A stretch of 64,000 nucleotides of DNA from CAYXDO01 sp964463485 (GTDB taxonomy: Bacteria; Myxococcota; Kuafuiibacteriia; Kuafuiibacteriales; Kuafuiibacteriaceae): contig CAYXDO010000016.1 of NCBI GenBank assembly GCA_964463485.1, positions 1 to 64,000 on the forward strand, written 5' to 3'. The position numbers and the translations under genes were made by a program. The notes beneath the pieces are model-generated. The model saw only the letters and a program-made list of their open reading frames with translations, searched no databases and was not told the DNA's origin. This document shows positions 37,570 through 46,518 of the stretch, piece after piece; position 1 is the first letter of the stretch, and every line of letters begins with the position of its first letter.

Positions 37570-40101
37570 CTACGGCTTCCAGAAGGAATCTCGACGAGAC
37601 CCCGATCCACCGCGGCTCGACGCGGGTGCGCCCGCGAACGCGCGCAGCTCTGCGATCGCCTTGGTGTGCAAGGCCGCCGCGCGCGCTCGATCGAACGCGC
37701 CCGAAAGCAGCGCACGAAGCTCGGTCAAGAGCTCGTCGAGGTTCCTCGGCCGCGCGCCTCCGGTCGTGGCTAGATCCTCGAGCAGCATCTCGAGCTCCGA
37801 CGCGAGCCGTCCGAGCAGTCGTCGCAGCTCGTCGTCCGACGTCGTCGCGAGATCGGTCGCCGAAATTTCGACGATGCCGAGCGCCCTCTTGGCGTATGCG
37901 GAGACGTCGATCGGCGCCTCGTTCTGCGGGGCGCGATCGGACCTCAGCCTCGAGAGCATGTCCTCGAGCTGACCCCGCCCTAGCCCTCCGACGAGTGATT
38001 GCGTGAAGCCGGCCTTGGGCTTCGCCGGGCTCCGCGCGGGCCGACCGAGAGCGAGCGAGTCCAGAGCCGCGGGCGCGGGGCTCATTGGCACGGCGCCCGG
38101 ATCGAAGAACGACTTGGCGGCACCGAAGGAGCTCGGCACGCACAGGTCCTCCTCGAACACCGGCTCGACGACCGTGCGCCTCACCGACCGCTTGAGGGCG
38201 GGAGCGGCCCTGCTCGATTCGGGCTCGGCCCATCCCGCGGGCAACTCCACGGGCTGCACGACGCGGTGTCGTCCGCCGGACGCGACCACCTCTCGATCGA
38301 CGGCGACGAACGCCGTGAAGCGCGAGAGGACCGACAGCTCGAGCGAAGTCTTCAAGATCTCCTGTTCGAGCCCGCCACACCCGGAGGCGAGGCGGTCTTC
38401 GAGATCTCGGATCCGCGCGCGACCATACGAGCTCGTCAACGCAACGGACGCCGACTCCAAAGCGCTCACCTGGAACGACGTTTGGCCCGCGGCCGGGTCG
38501 CGTCCCGAAACGGTGATCGCTCCGTGACCCGATCCGCGGAAGCGCCCGAACAAAGTGATGGGAGCTCCAACGAATGCGTCGGGGATCCGTTCTGGCGCGA
38601 GGGATCCGTGTTCGATCTCGAGCCCGAAGGCCCCCGCCAACGAGATCTCGCTCAACGCCGCGGCGCCGATGCGACGATGGATCCGGGCCATCACCTGGTC
38701 GAGGCGATCTTCCGTCTCCACCAAGTCGGTCGCTCCCCCTCCGGCCTGCGCGAGCCTGGCGAGGAACGCCGCGTTCACCGCTTGATCGACCCCCAACGTG
38801 AAGACGCGAGTGTCCTTCAGCTCTGGAGCGAGCGCCTTCAAGATCTGGTCTTCGTTGCCGACCTGACCGTCCGTGATCAACACGATCACACGATCGCGCT
38901 CGGGCTCGCGGGCGAGCGAACGAGCGGCGCGGCGAAGGGGCTCTAGCATCTCCGTGCCGCCTCGGCTCGACAGACCCGCGAGGAATTCCACGGCGCGGAA
39001 CCGATTGCGATCCGTGGCGACGACGAGACCCGGTCCGGACAAGGGCGGGACCTCGATCTGATCGTCGAACGCGAGCACCGAGAAGCGATCGCGGTCCGTC
39101 AGGGAGTCGATCATCCGCGCGGTGGCGCGCCGAGCGGCGACGATCTTCCACCCGTCCATGCTGCCCGAGCGATCGATGACGAACACGAGATCACGCGGCC
39201 GATCGCGCCGTACATCGGGCCGAGGAGGCACGATCGTGAGCATGAACACGCCGTGGGTCCCGTCTCTCTGAAAGGTGACCAGGCTGCTCGACAACGCGGT
39301 CGAGCCCACCGGCCATCGCAAGATGAAGTCGCGATCGAGCCGCTCCCCAGGCTTCACTTCCACACGCGTGAGCCCGCCGCTGTGGCTCATGCTCACGGCG
39401 AACAAGCTCGAGCGCACTTGTCCCATCACGAGGCCGGCCGAGGCGAGCTCCACTGCGATCTGAAGCCTCACCCGACTTGGAAATCCCGGGAGCAACACCG
39501 GCGGCGAAATCCGCGATGCGTCCGGCACCGCATCGGTATCGTCGGCCACGCCGTCACCGACGTTGTCGTCCCCGAGCGCGGTGCCCGGAATGTAGCGAGG
39601 CGCCACCACGAGCGGAAAGCGATAGGTCGCCTCGCCGTCCACGATCGGGATCGGGCCCGCCAGCGTGAGCGTCACCGTGGCGCGCTCCTTGGGCATGATG
39701 TTGCCTACGCGCAGCGTGAACACGCCAGGGCGCTCCTCCTCCGCGATCGCCGCGCGACGACCCGAACGAATCGCGTCGTCATACTCGCGCCGAGCCTCCC
39801 CGCGCTCGCGCAACACTCCGTCCACGACGCGATCGGCGATCCGCATGGAGAACGCGCAGACCGCGGCGCGATCCGGGAGCGGAAAGATGTACGTCGCCTC
39901 GAGCGGCCTGGTGTGCGGATTTGCGAAGACTTGGACGAGCTTGGTCTCCGCGACGAGACCCGAGATCCGTGCGTCGATCGACAGCGACTCCAGAGGCAAG
40001 AGACCGAGCTCCGTGCTTAGAGCCCCAAACCCCGGCTCGTCTCCCTGCGGGCAGCATCTCGAAACCTCCGCGTCGCTGATCGTGGGCATGGGTGCGTTCA
40101 T
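37570..40101 (-). CDS. VIT and VWA domain protein
   Basis: 843 aa. VIT domain at about 35-155 (LVQVFANPHTRPLEATYIFP, then REYDDAI and FTLRVGNIMP), then a von Willebrand A domain with MIDAS Asp310, Ser312 and Ser314 (FVIDRSGSMDGW). The C-terminal 200 residues are helical. No signal peptide. Bacterial relatives resemble inter-alpha-trypsin inhibitor heavy chains; their role is unknown but often regulatory or adhesive. The start overlaps the MerR stop as ATGA, so the regulator likely controls this gene. Confidence 0.88.
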   Translation of the reverse strand: MNAPMPTISDAEVSRCCPQGDEPGFGALSTELGLLPLESLSIDARISGLVAETKLVQVFANPHTRPLEATYIFPLPDRAAVCAFSMRIADRVVDGVLRERGEARREYDDAIRSGRRAAIAEEERPGVFTLRVGNIMPKERATVTLTLAGPIPIVDGEATYRFPLVVAPRYIPGTALGDDNVGDGVADDTDAVPDASRISPPVLLPGFPSRVRLQIAVELASAGLVMGQVRSSLFAVSMSHSGGLTRVEVKPGERLDRDFILRWPVGSTALSSSLVTFQRDGTHGVFMLTIVPPRPDVRRDRPRDLVFVIDRSGSMDGWKIVAARRATARMIDSLTDRDRFSVLAFDDQIEVPPLSGPGLVVATDRNRFRAVEFLAGLSSRGGTEMLEPLRRAARSLAREPERDRVIVLITDGQVGNEDQILKALAPELKDTRVFTLGVDQAVNAAFLARLAQAGGGATDLVETEDRLDQVMARIHRRIGAAALSEISLAGAFGLEIEHGSLAPERIPDAFVGAPITLFGRFRGSGHGAITVSGRDPAAGQTSFQVSALESASVALTSSYGRARIRDLEDRLASGCGGLEQEILKTSLELSVLSRFTAFVAVDREVVASGGRHRVVQPVELPAGWAEPESSRAAPALKRSVRRTVVEPVFEEDLCVPSSFGAAKSFFDPGAVPMSPAPAALDSLALGRPARSPAKPKAGFTQSLVGGLGRGQLEDMLSRLRSDRAPQNEAPIDVSAYAKRALGIVEISATDLATTSDDELRRLLGRLASELEMLLEDLATTGGARPRNLDELLTELRALLSGAFDRARAAALHTKAIAELRAFAGAPASSRGGSGSRRDSFWKP

Positions 40102-40712
40102 GATTGAGTTCCCTCCTTGGGATCGTGCATGAGACCTAGTGCGACGAGCTCGTCGATCACCGGTCGAGATATGTCCGCAAGCCGCTCGAGATCGGATTCG
40201 TCGAGCGCCCTTCGCGGTGAGAACAAGAGAGTCAGCCCTTGAAAACGCACCGCGGTCATGGGCTCGGCCCGCGACGTCTCGGAGCGTTCGGTAGGATCGG
40301 CGGGGGCCACTCGCCAGAAGTCGCCCCTACGTGACACTGTCAGATGCGGAGGCGCAGGCGCATCGTCTCCGCTCCCGACCGCCCCGGTCTCGCGGGGTTC
40401 CTCGCTTAGCTCGGCGATCTTTCGAAGACCCGCGTCGTCCGCGCCAGCCAGCTTGGCCTGAACCTCAACGAGCGTGGAACCACTGGCCTGCAAGCGTTTG
40501 ATCGCGAGGATCTGGAGAAGATGCCTGCGGCTGTAGTACGCCGTGCGACCACGTAGCTCCGCCGGTCGATCGATCAGCCCGAGCGTCCCGTAGTATCGAA
40601 TTGTCCGCGCGTCAGGTACGGCCCGAATCCGCCCCGAAGCGGGGCGCACACCCTCGTGCTCGAGCCGCGAGGCGACCTCGACCTCGAGCTCCTCGATCGT
40701 CCACCGCGGCAC
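40098..40712 (-). CDS. MerR-family transcription regulator
   Basis: 204 aa from GTG 40712. Winged helix at the N-terminus: WTIEELEVEV, then PDARTIRYYGTLGLIDRP and GRTAYYSRRHLLQILAIKRL, the standard MerR DNA-binding part. The C-terminal half has no metal-binding Cys pattern, so the signal is unlikely to be a metal. First gene of a two-gene operon with the VIT-VWA protein. A dyad operator and a TTGACA element lie directly upstream; if the -10 is at 40719-40724 the transcript would be almost leaderless. Confidence 0.88.
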   Translation of the reverse strand: MPRWTIEELEVEVASRLEHEGVRPASGRIRAVPDARTIRYYGTLGLIDRPAELRGRTAYYSRRHLLQILAIKRLQASGSTLVEVQAKLAGADDAGLRKIAELSEEPRETGAVGSGDDAPAPPHLTVSRRGDFWRVAPADPTERSETSRAEPMTAVRFQGLTLLFSPRRALDESDLERLADISRPVIDELVALGLMHDPKEGTQS

Positions 40713-40718
40713 GAGCGA

Positions 40719-40760
40719 AACATGACACTGTCATACAACAGTGTCAATACAACAGTGACG
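40719..40760 (-). promoter_or_regulatory. Promoter and operator of the MerR/VIT-VWA operon
   Basis: TGACACTGT (40723-40731) and ACAGTGTCA (40738-40746) form a perfect 9-bp inverted repeat with a 6-bp spacer. On the minus strand, TTGACA (40742-40747) and CATGTT (40719-40724) are 17 bp apart, so the dyad fills the spacer, the usual MerR layout. A third half site, ACAGTGACG, sits at 40752. The 11-mer TGACACTGTCA recurs inside the regulator gene at 40332-40342. Confidence 0.7.
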
Positions 40761-40961
40761 GGTGCACGACCAAGTTGCGCGATAGGTCGACGATCATCGC
40801 TCGGCGCTCGGCAAACCACAGAGGACACAGAGCAGGAACGCAGAGAACGCAGAGGATTTTTGGAGAAAGGTCCTTCGTGCCCTCCGTGTTCCTTGCTCTC
40901 CGTGGTTCATGCGTAGGTCGAACTGAATCGCCGCAGGTCGGTCGTGCACCCAACAGTGACG
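40750..40961. mobile_element. MITE-like insertion with TIRs and 11-bp target duplication
   Basis: Core 40761-40950 (190 bp) begins GGTGCACGACC and ends GGTCGTGCACC, perfect 11-bp terminal inverted repeats; imperfect pairing continues for about 34 bp. Both sides carry CAACAGTGACG (40750-40760 and 40951-40961), an exact 11-bp direct repeat as a transposon target duplication. There is no ORF. The middle holds a second hairpin with arms AACCACAGAGGACACAGAG (from 40814) and CTCTCCGTGGTT (to 40907), a palindromic type widespread in bacterial genomes. An 11-bp duplication would fit an IS4-like transposase acting in trans; none is in the window. Confidence 0.75.
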
Positions 40962-41004
40962 ATTTTTTGGGTGCGTGTTCGATGTCGATGTCGGTCTGAC
41001 CGGG

Positions 41005-42810
41005 TCAGCGCGGCATGGGCTTCTGCGCCATCGTCTCCCACGAGGACAAGGACTTGCGCAGCTCTTCATGAAACGGATCGACGTCGAGGGCTTCTTTGGC
41101 GGCCTTCACCGCTTCGTCGAATCGTGCGCGTTGGGCGGACTGAATCGCACGCTTGGTGGCTTGCCGAGACTTCTCGGCGTGCTCGGGAAAGATGCGATGC
41201 CAGGCTTCTCGGAGCTCGCGCTCGGAGGGCCCGTCACCGCTGGCAGCCATTCGGATGCGCTCTGGGATCCGCGAGAAGCCCATCTTGAAGTCATGCTCTG
41301 CGCGCCGGATCGGATCGGTGAGCATGGTGAGGAGGCGACCGAGCACTTTCTTGGCCGTCTCGACTCGCGCGGCTTGGGCGGGAGACGCTTCATGGAGCGA
41401 CACGCCGAGCTTCATGGCGAGGGCCTGGACGCGCGTTTTGATTTCGTCGGCCCGCGCCGTGTAGGGCACGCCGATGGCTTCGTACAGCTTGTTCTGCTCG
41501 CATTTTGCGAGCACGTCTCGAGCGAGGGCGAAGACTTCGGCCATCGCGGCGCTCGACTTGGCCCCGGCCCGATCAGCGCGGCCGCCCACGAGTGTCATGT
41601 CGATGCCTTCGGCGTATCGGCGGATCGCTTCGCGGGCCCACGACTCGCTGATTTGCAGGCCAGCTCCGGGCTGCTGCCCCATTTTTGCAGCCATCTCCGC
41701 GCTGAGTACGTGGACCGCCTCGGCGCGCGTGGCGAGCTCGCCGTCTGGGGTAGAAAAGACGACCTCGAGTCGCCGGCCCGCCGGCGGAGGGTTCGCGCAA
41801 GCGACGAACAGGCCGCCCTTGGAGAGCTGCTGAGCCCAGAGCTTCACGATGGCGTCGCGGCTCGCGGCACGCACTTCCACGCGATCGGCAGACACGAGGG
41901 AGATGGAATACGGCTGACGAAGATCGGCCGGCGCGGCCTTGGGGGGCTCGGCTCTCTGCGTGGGTTGGCCCGAGTCACTCTTCGCAAGCTCTGTGTTGGT
42001 GCTGGTGGAGACGAGCTCGGCGAGGGTGTCGGGTCCGAGCAGCTGCTCTAGGGGCCGAGGGGGCTCCGAGCGATTTGGAAACATCTCCGCGGCCACGCGC
42101 GAGATCGCCGCGGGGTCGAGCGGCGAGGAGAAGAGCTCGGTGTTGACGCCCGAGTCGGCCCACTGACCTTTTTTCTTCTCGGGTGTTGGCGGGGCCGCGG
42201 GAGCCGCCGGCGCCGAAACGTTGGCGGCGTTGGGTCCGAACAGGCTCGCGCCGGGACTCTGCGCGCTTCGTGGAGCGACCGCGGTGGGCTGCCCAAAGAC
42301 CGCCGAAGCCCCAGGGCTCTGACCCGGATATTGCTGCGTGGGTGCGCCGAGCGGCTGCGCGTAACCTTGCGCCGGGCCCAACGCTTGCTGCCCGTATGCT
42401 TGAGGCTGGGGCGCATATTGCGGAGACGGCATCCCGAGCACGGGCGCTCCGCTCGTGGGCCCGCCGAAGGGCTGGGCAGGAGCAAACGCCGACGCGGTGG
42501 GAGCAAACGCCGACGCATCTTCGATCACAGTGAAGATCGTCGTGCCGAGCGTGAGGCTCGATCCCATCGTGAGCCGAACTCCGCCCGTGATGCGCTGGCC
42601 CGCCATCCAGCTCCCGTTCTTCGATCCGAGGTCCGCGTACCAGAGCTCCGCACCTTGCTGCCAAAACTGCCCATGCGCGCGCGACACCAGCGCGTCCCAC
42701 GTCATTTCTAGCTGGGCGCCCCCTCCGGGGCGACCTACGACCACTGGGCGCGGACCAACCTCGAAGGCAAAGGTTCCAATATCCGCGTGAAAGACTCCGA
42801 CACGCGCCAC
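41005..42810 (-). CDS. FHA, PilZ-like and J-domain-like protein
   Basis: 601 aa from GTG 42810. FHA domain at 1-105 (VVVGRPGGGAQLEMTWDALV, then RAHGQF and LGSKNGSWMAG). A 150-residue linker rich in Ala, Gln, Pro and Gly follows. Then a PilZ-like domain at about 300-390 (LWAQQLSKGGLFVACANPPP; LEVVFSTPDGE), a possible cyclic-di-GMP site though the usual RxxxR is not obvious. Then a J-domain-like helical region (LYEAIGVPYTARADEIKTRV, DPIRRAEHDFKM) without the HPD tripeptide, and a helical C-terminal end. It may link kinase signalling to chaperones or motility. Confidence 0.8.
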   Translation of the reverse strand: MARVGVFHADIGTFAFEVGPRPVVVGRPGGGAQLEMTWDALVSRAHGQFWQQGAELWYADLGSKNGSWMAGQRITGGVRLTMGSSLTLGTTIFTVIEDASAFAPTASAFAPAQPFGGPTSGAPVLGMPSPQYAPQPQAYGQQALGPAQGYAQPLGAPTQQYPGQSPGASAVFGQPTAVAPRSAQSPGASLFGPNAANVSAPAAPAAPPTPEKKKGQWADSGVNTELFSSPLDPAAISRVAAEMFPNRSEPPRPLEQLLGPDTLAELVSTSTNTELAKSDSGQPTQRAEPPKAAPADLRQPYSISLVSADRVEVRAASRDAIVKLWAQQLSKGGLFVACANPPPAGRRLEVVFSTPDGELATRAEAVHVLSAEMAAKMGQQPGAGLQISESWAREAIRRYAEGIDMTLVGGRADRAGAKSSAAMAEVFALARDVLAKCEQNKLYEAIGVPYTARADEIKTRVQALAMKLGVSLHEASPAQAARVETAKKVLGRLLTMLTDPIRRAEHDFKMGFSRIPERIRMAASGDGPSERELREAWHRIFPEHAEKSRQATKRAIQSAQRARFDEAVKAAKEALDVDPFHEELRKSLSSWETMAQKPMPR

Positions 42811-42999
42811 CTCGTGATCCTAACCGAACGACCCAGAGCGCGTCAGAGGCGAGTCACCCGAATCCTGCGATTGGACGCAAGATTTTTCGGGCAAATCCAG
42901 GCAATGAAGCGATGGCCCCGAACTCCTGATGGAAACGCCTCCGTCGACTCGGCCAAGCGCCCGAGTTGCTTCGAAAGTCCCAGTCGTGAAAATGACCGC

Positions 43000-45480
43000 G
43001 TGCGGTTATTTGCCGTTCTCGCAGCCCTCGCAACCCTCGCGCTCGCATGCGAACCCCCGGCCCGATCCCCCCTCACGGGGTCCTCACCGCTGGTCCCGAT
43101 TTTCGAATCCGCGGGCCGCGAATTCGATGTTCCACCGCAGATCTTAGTCGCGCTTGCCTATCACGAGACCGGTTTGCAGCCGGTTCCGACGCTCGCCGAC
43201 GACTCCGATCGCCACGTGCCCGCGTCCTACGGCCTCATGGGCCTTCCGGAATTCGGCGGTCGCTCGGTGGCCCGGGCCGCACGGCTGCTTCACCTCGACG
43301 TGGAGCTCGTCAAGTCCGACTTGGAGACGAACATCCGCGGCGCGGCTGCGCTGCTGCAAGGCTTGCGCGACGATCGCCCCATCCGCGATCTCTCCGTCGG
43401 GGCTCTCTCCGATTGGGCACCCATCATCGAGGCCTACCTCGACGCCGGGCCGATCGCTGCGGCGCCGGTGCTCGGAACGCTGGCGCAGGGCCTCCATGCC
43501 CGTGACGAGTCGGGTTGGCTTTCATTCGAACCTGCCCAGGGTGAGTTTGGGACGAGCTCGCTCGGCCTGGCCGGTGAGTACCCAGGCTCCACGTTCGTCT
43601 CGGCTTCTTCTGCGAACTATACCAACTCGAGCCGCACGGGCGCCGATATCGACGTCATCGTGATTCACACCGTGCAAGGCAGCTACGCGGGCTGCATTTC
43701 CTGGTTCCAGAATTCGGACGCCAGCGTGAGCGCTCACTACGTCGTTCGTCGCTCGGATGGCGCAATCACCCAGATGGTCCACCACGAAGACCGCGCCTGG
43801 CACGCAGGGAACTCTGAGTACAACCGGCGCTCCATCGGGATCGAACACGAAGGGTTCATCGATCGAGCCGACAACTATACCGATCCCATGCTCGAGTCTT
43901 CGGCAGCGCTCGTACGCTGGCTGGCCGCCGACTTGGGTATTCCGCTCGATCGTGACCATATCATCGGCCACATCGAAGTCCCGAGAGCTACTCACACGGA
44001 TCCAGGTCCGCACTGGCCGTGGGATCGCTTCATGGCCCTCGTCACCGACGGCACGCCCGTGAATCCACCCCCGCCGACCGATCGAGGCGTGCTCCAAGGA
44101 GTCGTCTTCCAAGGAAGCAACATCGACGAGAGAGTTCCCGGAGCGGCCGTCCGGTTGGAGCCTTCGGGCGCCACCGCCACCGCCGACCCAGATGGGTTCT
44201 GGTCCTTCCAGGTGGCCCCCGGAACTTACACGGTGACCGCTGAGGCGGCCGGGTTCGAAGCCGGGACCACCGTCCGCACGGTGGCCGCCGGCGCCTCCGT
44301 CTGGGGTTCCGTGAGTCTGAGCCCACTCCCGGCCGGAAAGGGTACGCTCGCCGGCGTCGTGTTCGACGCTACCCTGGGCGAAGACTCGCGGGTCGAAGGT
44401 GCGCTCGTCCGGGTCGAAGAGACGGGGTCGACGCAAACGACGGAGTCCACCGGACTGTTCGAGCTGGAGCTCGACGCGGGGACTTATCGAGTCTCCGTGA
44501 GCAAGGAAGGTTTCGAACCCTCGAATGTCTCCCGCGTAGTCAACGGCGGACGAGTGAGTTGGGGCTCGGTGGGGATCGTGCCGATCGGCGCTCCGATGCC
44601 CAATCGGCCGCCCGACCTCCCTCGATTGGACGAACCCATCGCAGGGACCCCCGTTCGCTCCGCGATGCCGATCTTCCGCGTCGGCGCACTCACCGATCCA
44701 GAGAACGATCCGATCGAAGTCGACGTCGAGATTTATGCCGATCCCACGCTCGCCACTCGCATCTCGCGAGGGTCCGTGAGCGCAGGCACCGCGGGCTCCG
44801 CGACGTGGCGCCATCCGCTCTCCGACCTCCCCCGCGGTATTCGACTGTATTGGCGGGCTCGCGCCAAAGACGCGACGCTCACGAGCCCGTGGACGGCGCC
44901 AGAGTCGTTCTTCTCGCCGGTCGACGGCGAGGCCCCGGTGCCAACCGCGCCCTGGACCGCGCCTCTCGAGCCTCGAGTCACCTTCAATCGTGCCCCTCTG
45001 GCCCCGAGAGTTCTCTCTCCCCTCGACGGCGTCGTCGTGGGCTCGACTCAGCCGGACATCGTGGGCGAGCCGGCGTCCGATCCGGACGGCGATGAGTTGG
45101 CCTACCAATTTCAGCTCGGTCTCGACGACGTTTACCGCAACATCGAGGAGACGAGCACCATGGTGGCCGGCTCCTCCACCGTGCGATGGAAACCGACTCA
45201 GGCTCTCGCGGCCGGTTCGACCTACTACGTCCGAGCCCGAGCCGCCGACGCTCGCGTGTTCGGACCGTGGTCGGAGTCTCGAATCTTCTCCATCAGTACG
45301 GAAGCGACCACTCCGGGCGCAGAAGGGGACTTCGAGCGGGATTTGGGAGACGACGCCAACGAACGTCGGCGCGGAGTGACGAGAGGGGGGTGCGATTGCC
45401 GCGCTCACGGTTCGCGGGACCCGACGCCGCTCGTCGCGCTGCTACTCTTCGCCATCACACTTCGAAGGAGGGCGAGGTGA
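43000..45480 (+). CDS. N-acetylmuramoyl-L-alanine amidase with MYXO-CTERM-like tail
   Basis: 826 aa from GTG 43000, which begins VRLFAVLAALATLALACEPP, a lipoprotein-like signal; earlier in-frame starts have no signal. Residues 40-190 resemble a lytic-transglycosylase-like helical region (ILVALAYHETGLQPVPT). An Amidase_2 domain follows with zinc ligand His223 in VIVIHTVQGSY and a second His region HIEVPRATHTDPGPHWPW. Then two carboxypeptidase-regulatory-like beta domains (GVVFQGSNIDERVPGAAVRL; GVVFDATLGEDSRVEGALVR) and one or two Fn3-like domains. The tail GCDCRAHG-LVALLLFAITLRRRAR fits the MYXO-CTERM sorting signal. Likely surface-anchored cell-wall hydrolase. Confidence 0.88.
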   Translation: MRLFAVLAALATLALACEPPARSPLTGSSPLVPIFESAGREFDVPPQILVALAYHETGLQPVPTLADDSDRHVPASYGLMGLPEFGGRSVARAARLLHLDVELVKSDLETNIRGAAALLQGLRDDRPIRDLSVGALSDWAPIIEAYLDAGPIAAAPVLGTLAQGLHARDESGWLSFEPAQGEFGTSSLGLAGEYPGSTFVSASSANYTNSSRTGADIDVIVIHTVQGSYAGCISWFQNSDASVSAHYVVRRSDGAITQMVHHEDRAWHAGNSEYNRRSIGIEHEGFIDRADNYTDPMLESSAALVRWLAADLGIPLDRDHIIGHIEVPRATHTDPGPHWPWDRFMALVTDGTPVNPPPPTDRGVLQGVVFQGSNIDERVPGAAVRLEPSGATATADPDGFWSFQVAPGTYTVTAEAAGFEAGTTVRTVAAGASVWGSVSLSPLPAGKGTLAGVVFDATLGEDSRVEGALVRVEETGSTQTTESTGLFELELDAGTYRVSVSKEGFEPSNVSRVVNGGRVSWGSVGIVPIGAPMPNRPPDLPRLDEPIAGTPVRSAMPIFRVGALTDPENDPIEVDVEIYADPTLATRISRGSVSAGTAGSATWRHPLSDLPRGIRLYWRARAKDATLTSPWTAPESFFSPVDGEAPVPTAPWTAPLEPRVTFNRAPLAPRVLSPLDGVVVGSTQPDIVGEPASDPDGDELAYQFQLGLDDVYRNIEETSTMVAGSSTVRWKPTQALAAGSTYYVRARAADARVFGPWSESRIFSISTEATTPGAEGDFERDLGDDANERRRGVTRGGCDCRAHGSRDPTPLVALLLFAITLRRRAR

Positions 45481-46001
45481 GTTTGGGGTGGGTTCTGCGA
45501 GCGGTCGCCTTTGCCGCCGAGCGACACCGAAATCAACGTCGAAAGGACGTCGAAGGCTCGCCCTACGTCAACCACCCGATCGCGCTCGCGAACGTCCTGG
45601 CCAACGAAGGACAAGTCACCGACGAGATCGTGCTCGTCGCCGCGCTCCTGCACGACACCGTCGAAGACACCGACACCTCTCCCACCGAGATCGAAGAGCG
45701 CTTTGGCTCGGAAGTTCGCCGTGTCGTCGAGGAAGTCACCGACGACAAACTCCTACCAAAAGAGATTCGCAAGCGACACCAGGTCGAGCACGCGAGCCTC
45801 ATCAGCGACCGCGCCAAGCTCGTCAAGCTCGCCGACAAGATCTGCAACCTCCGCGACGTCGAAGTCTCGCCACCGGTGAATTGGTCTCTCGAACGTCGTC
45901 GCGCGTACTTCGACTGGGCCAAGGAAGTCGTCGATCAGCTCCGCGGCATTCACGCGGGACTCGAGGATCGCTTCGACGACGCCTATCGCCGCCGCCCCTG
46001 A
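45477..46001 (+). CDS. HD-domain (p)ppGpp hydrolase-like protein (MESH1 type)
   Basis: 174 aa from GTG 45477, overlapping the amidase stop as GTGA after an AAGGAGGG site. The HD core is complete: RHRNQRRKD, VNHPIALANVLA, H59-D60 in LLHDTVEDTD, and KLADKICNLRD. There is no synthetase, TGS or ACT part, so it matches stand-alone small alarmone hydrolases (MESH1) that cleave (p)ppGpp using Mn2+. Coupling to a cell-wall amidase is unusual. It may also be a different nucleotide hydrolase of the HD family. Confidence 0.88.
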   Translation: MSLGWVLRAVAFAAERHRNQRRKDVEGSPYVNHPIALANVLANEGQVTDEIVLVAALLHDTVEDTDTSPTEIEERFGSEVRRVVEEVTDDKLLPKEIRKRHQVEHASLISDRAKLVKLADKICNLRDVEVSPPVNWSLERRRAYFDWAKEVVDQLRGIHAGLEDRFDDAYRRRP

Positions 46002-46008
46002 GAAACCC

Positions 46009-46518
46009 ATGCGGCGAGGCGCGACAATCCTGAGCTTGATACTCCTGACCTCGACTTCCCGCGCGACCGTGCTCGAGGAGCTCACCCTCGACGACCTCGC
46101 GCGCCGGGCCGACTCCGTCGTGGTCGGCGTCATCGGGTCCAAGTCGACGATCCGGCACGGAGACGAGCTCCTCACCGAAACCGAGGTCCTGGTGGAGCGG
46201 ACTCTCCTCGGGCCGACGCGGGCCTCGTTTCTCGTCACGCAGCTCGGCGGTGAGTCCGATGGGTTCGTCACCGAGATCGTCGGCGACGCTCGACTCCGAA
46301 CCGGGCGCCGCATGGTGCTCTTCACCTATGTTCACCCCGACGGCCGACGCTACCTCGTGGGCATGGCTCTTGGCGCTTTCGAGCTCAGCGGCGCCGCGGC
46401 CACACAACTCATAGAGGCTTCGATCCAAAGATCGGATGGGTCGCTGCTGCCCCCGAGAACGCAACACACGACCCTGGAAGAGATTTTGCGAGTGCTCGCG
46501 CGGAGCTCCCAGAAGTGA
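46009..46518 (+). CDS. Small secreted protein of unknown function
   Basis: 169 aa. MRRGATILSLILLTSTSRAT is a signal peptide. The mature part, with ADSVVVGVIGSKSTIRHGDE and RMVLFTYVHPDGRRYLVGMA, looks like one small beta domain. The stop overlaps the matrixin GTG at 46515 (GTGA). The close link suggests a partner or inhibitor for the downstream protease, but nothing in its sequence proves this. Confidence 0.75.
   Translation: MRRGATILSLILLTSTSRATVLEELTLDDLARRADSVVVGVIGSKSTIRHGDELLTETEVLVERTLLGPTRASFLVTQLGGESDGFVTEIVGDARLRTGRRMVLFTYVHPDGRRYLVGMALGAFELSGAAATQLIEASIQRSDGSLLPPRTQHTTLEEILRVLARSSQK

Noticed and set aside
40814..40907. Separate REP element
   Set aside because: It is the core of the larger element bounded by inverted repeats and target duplication, so it is described there.
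42787..42999. Earlier start of the amidase
   Set aside because: Would overlap the divergent FHA gene and put about 70 non-signal residues before a lipoprotein-type signal.
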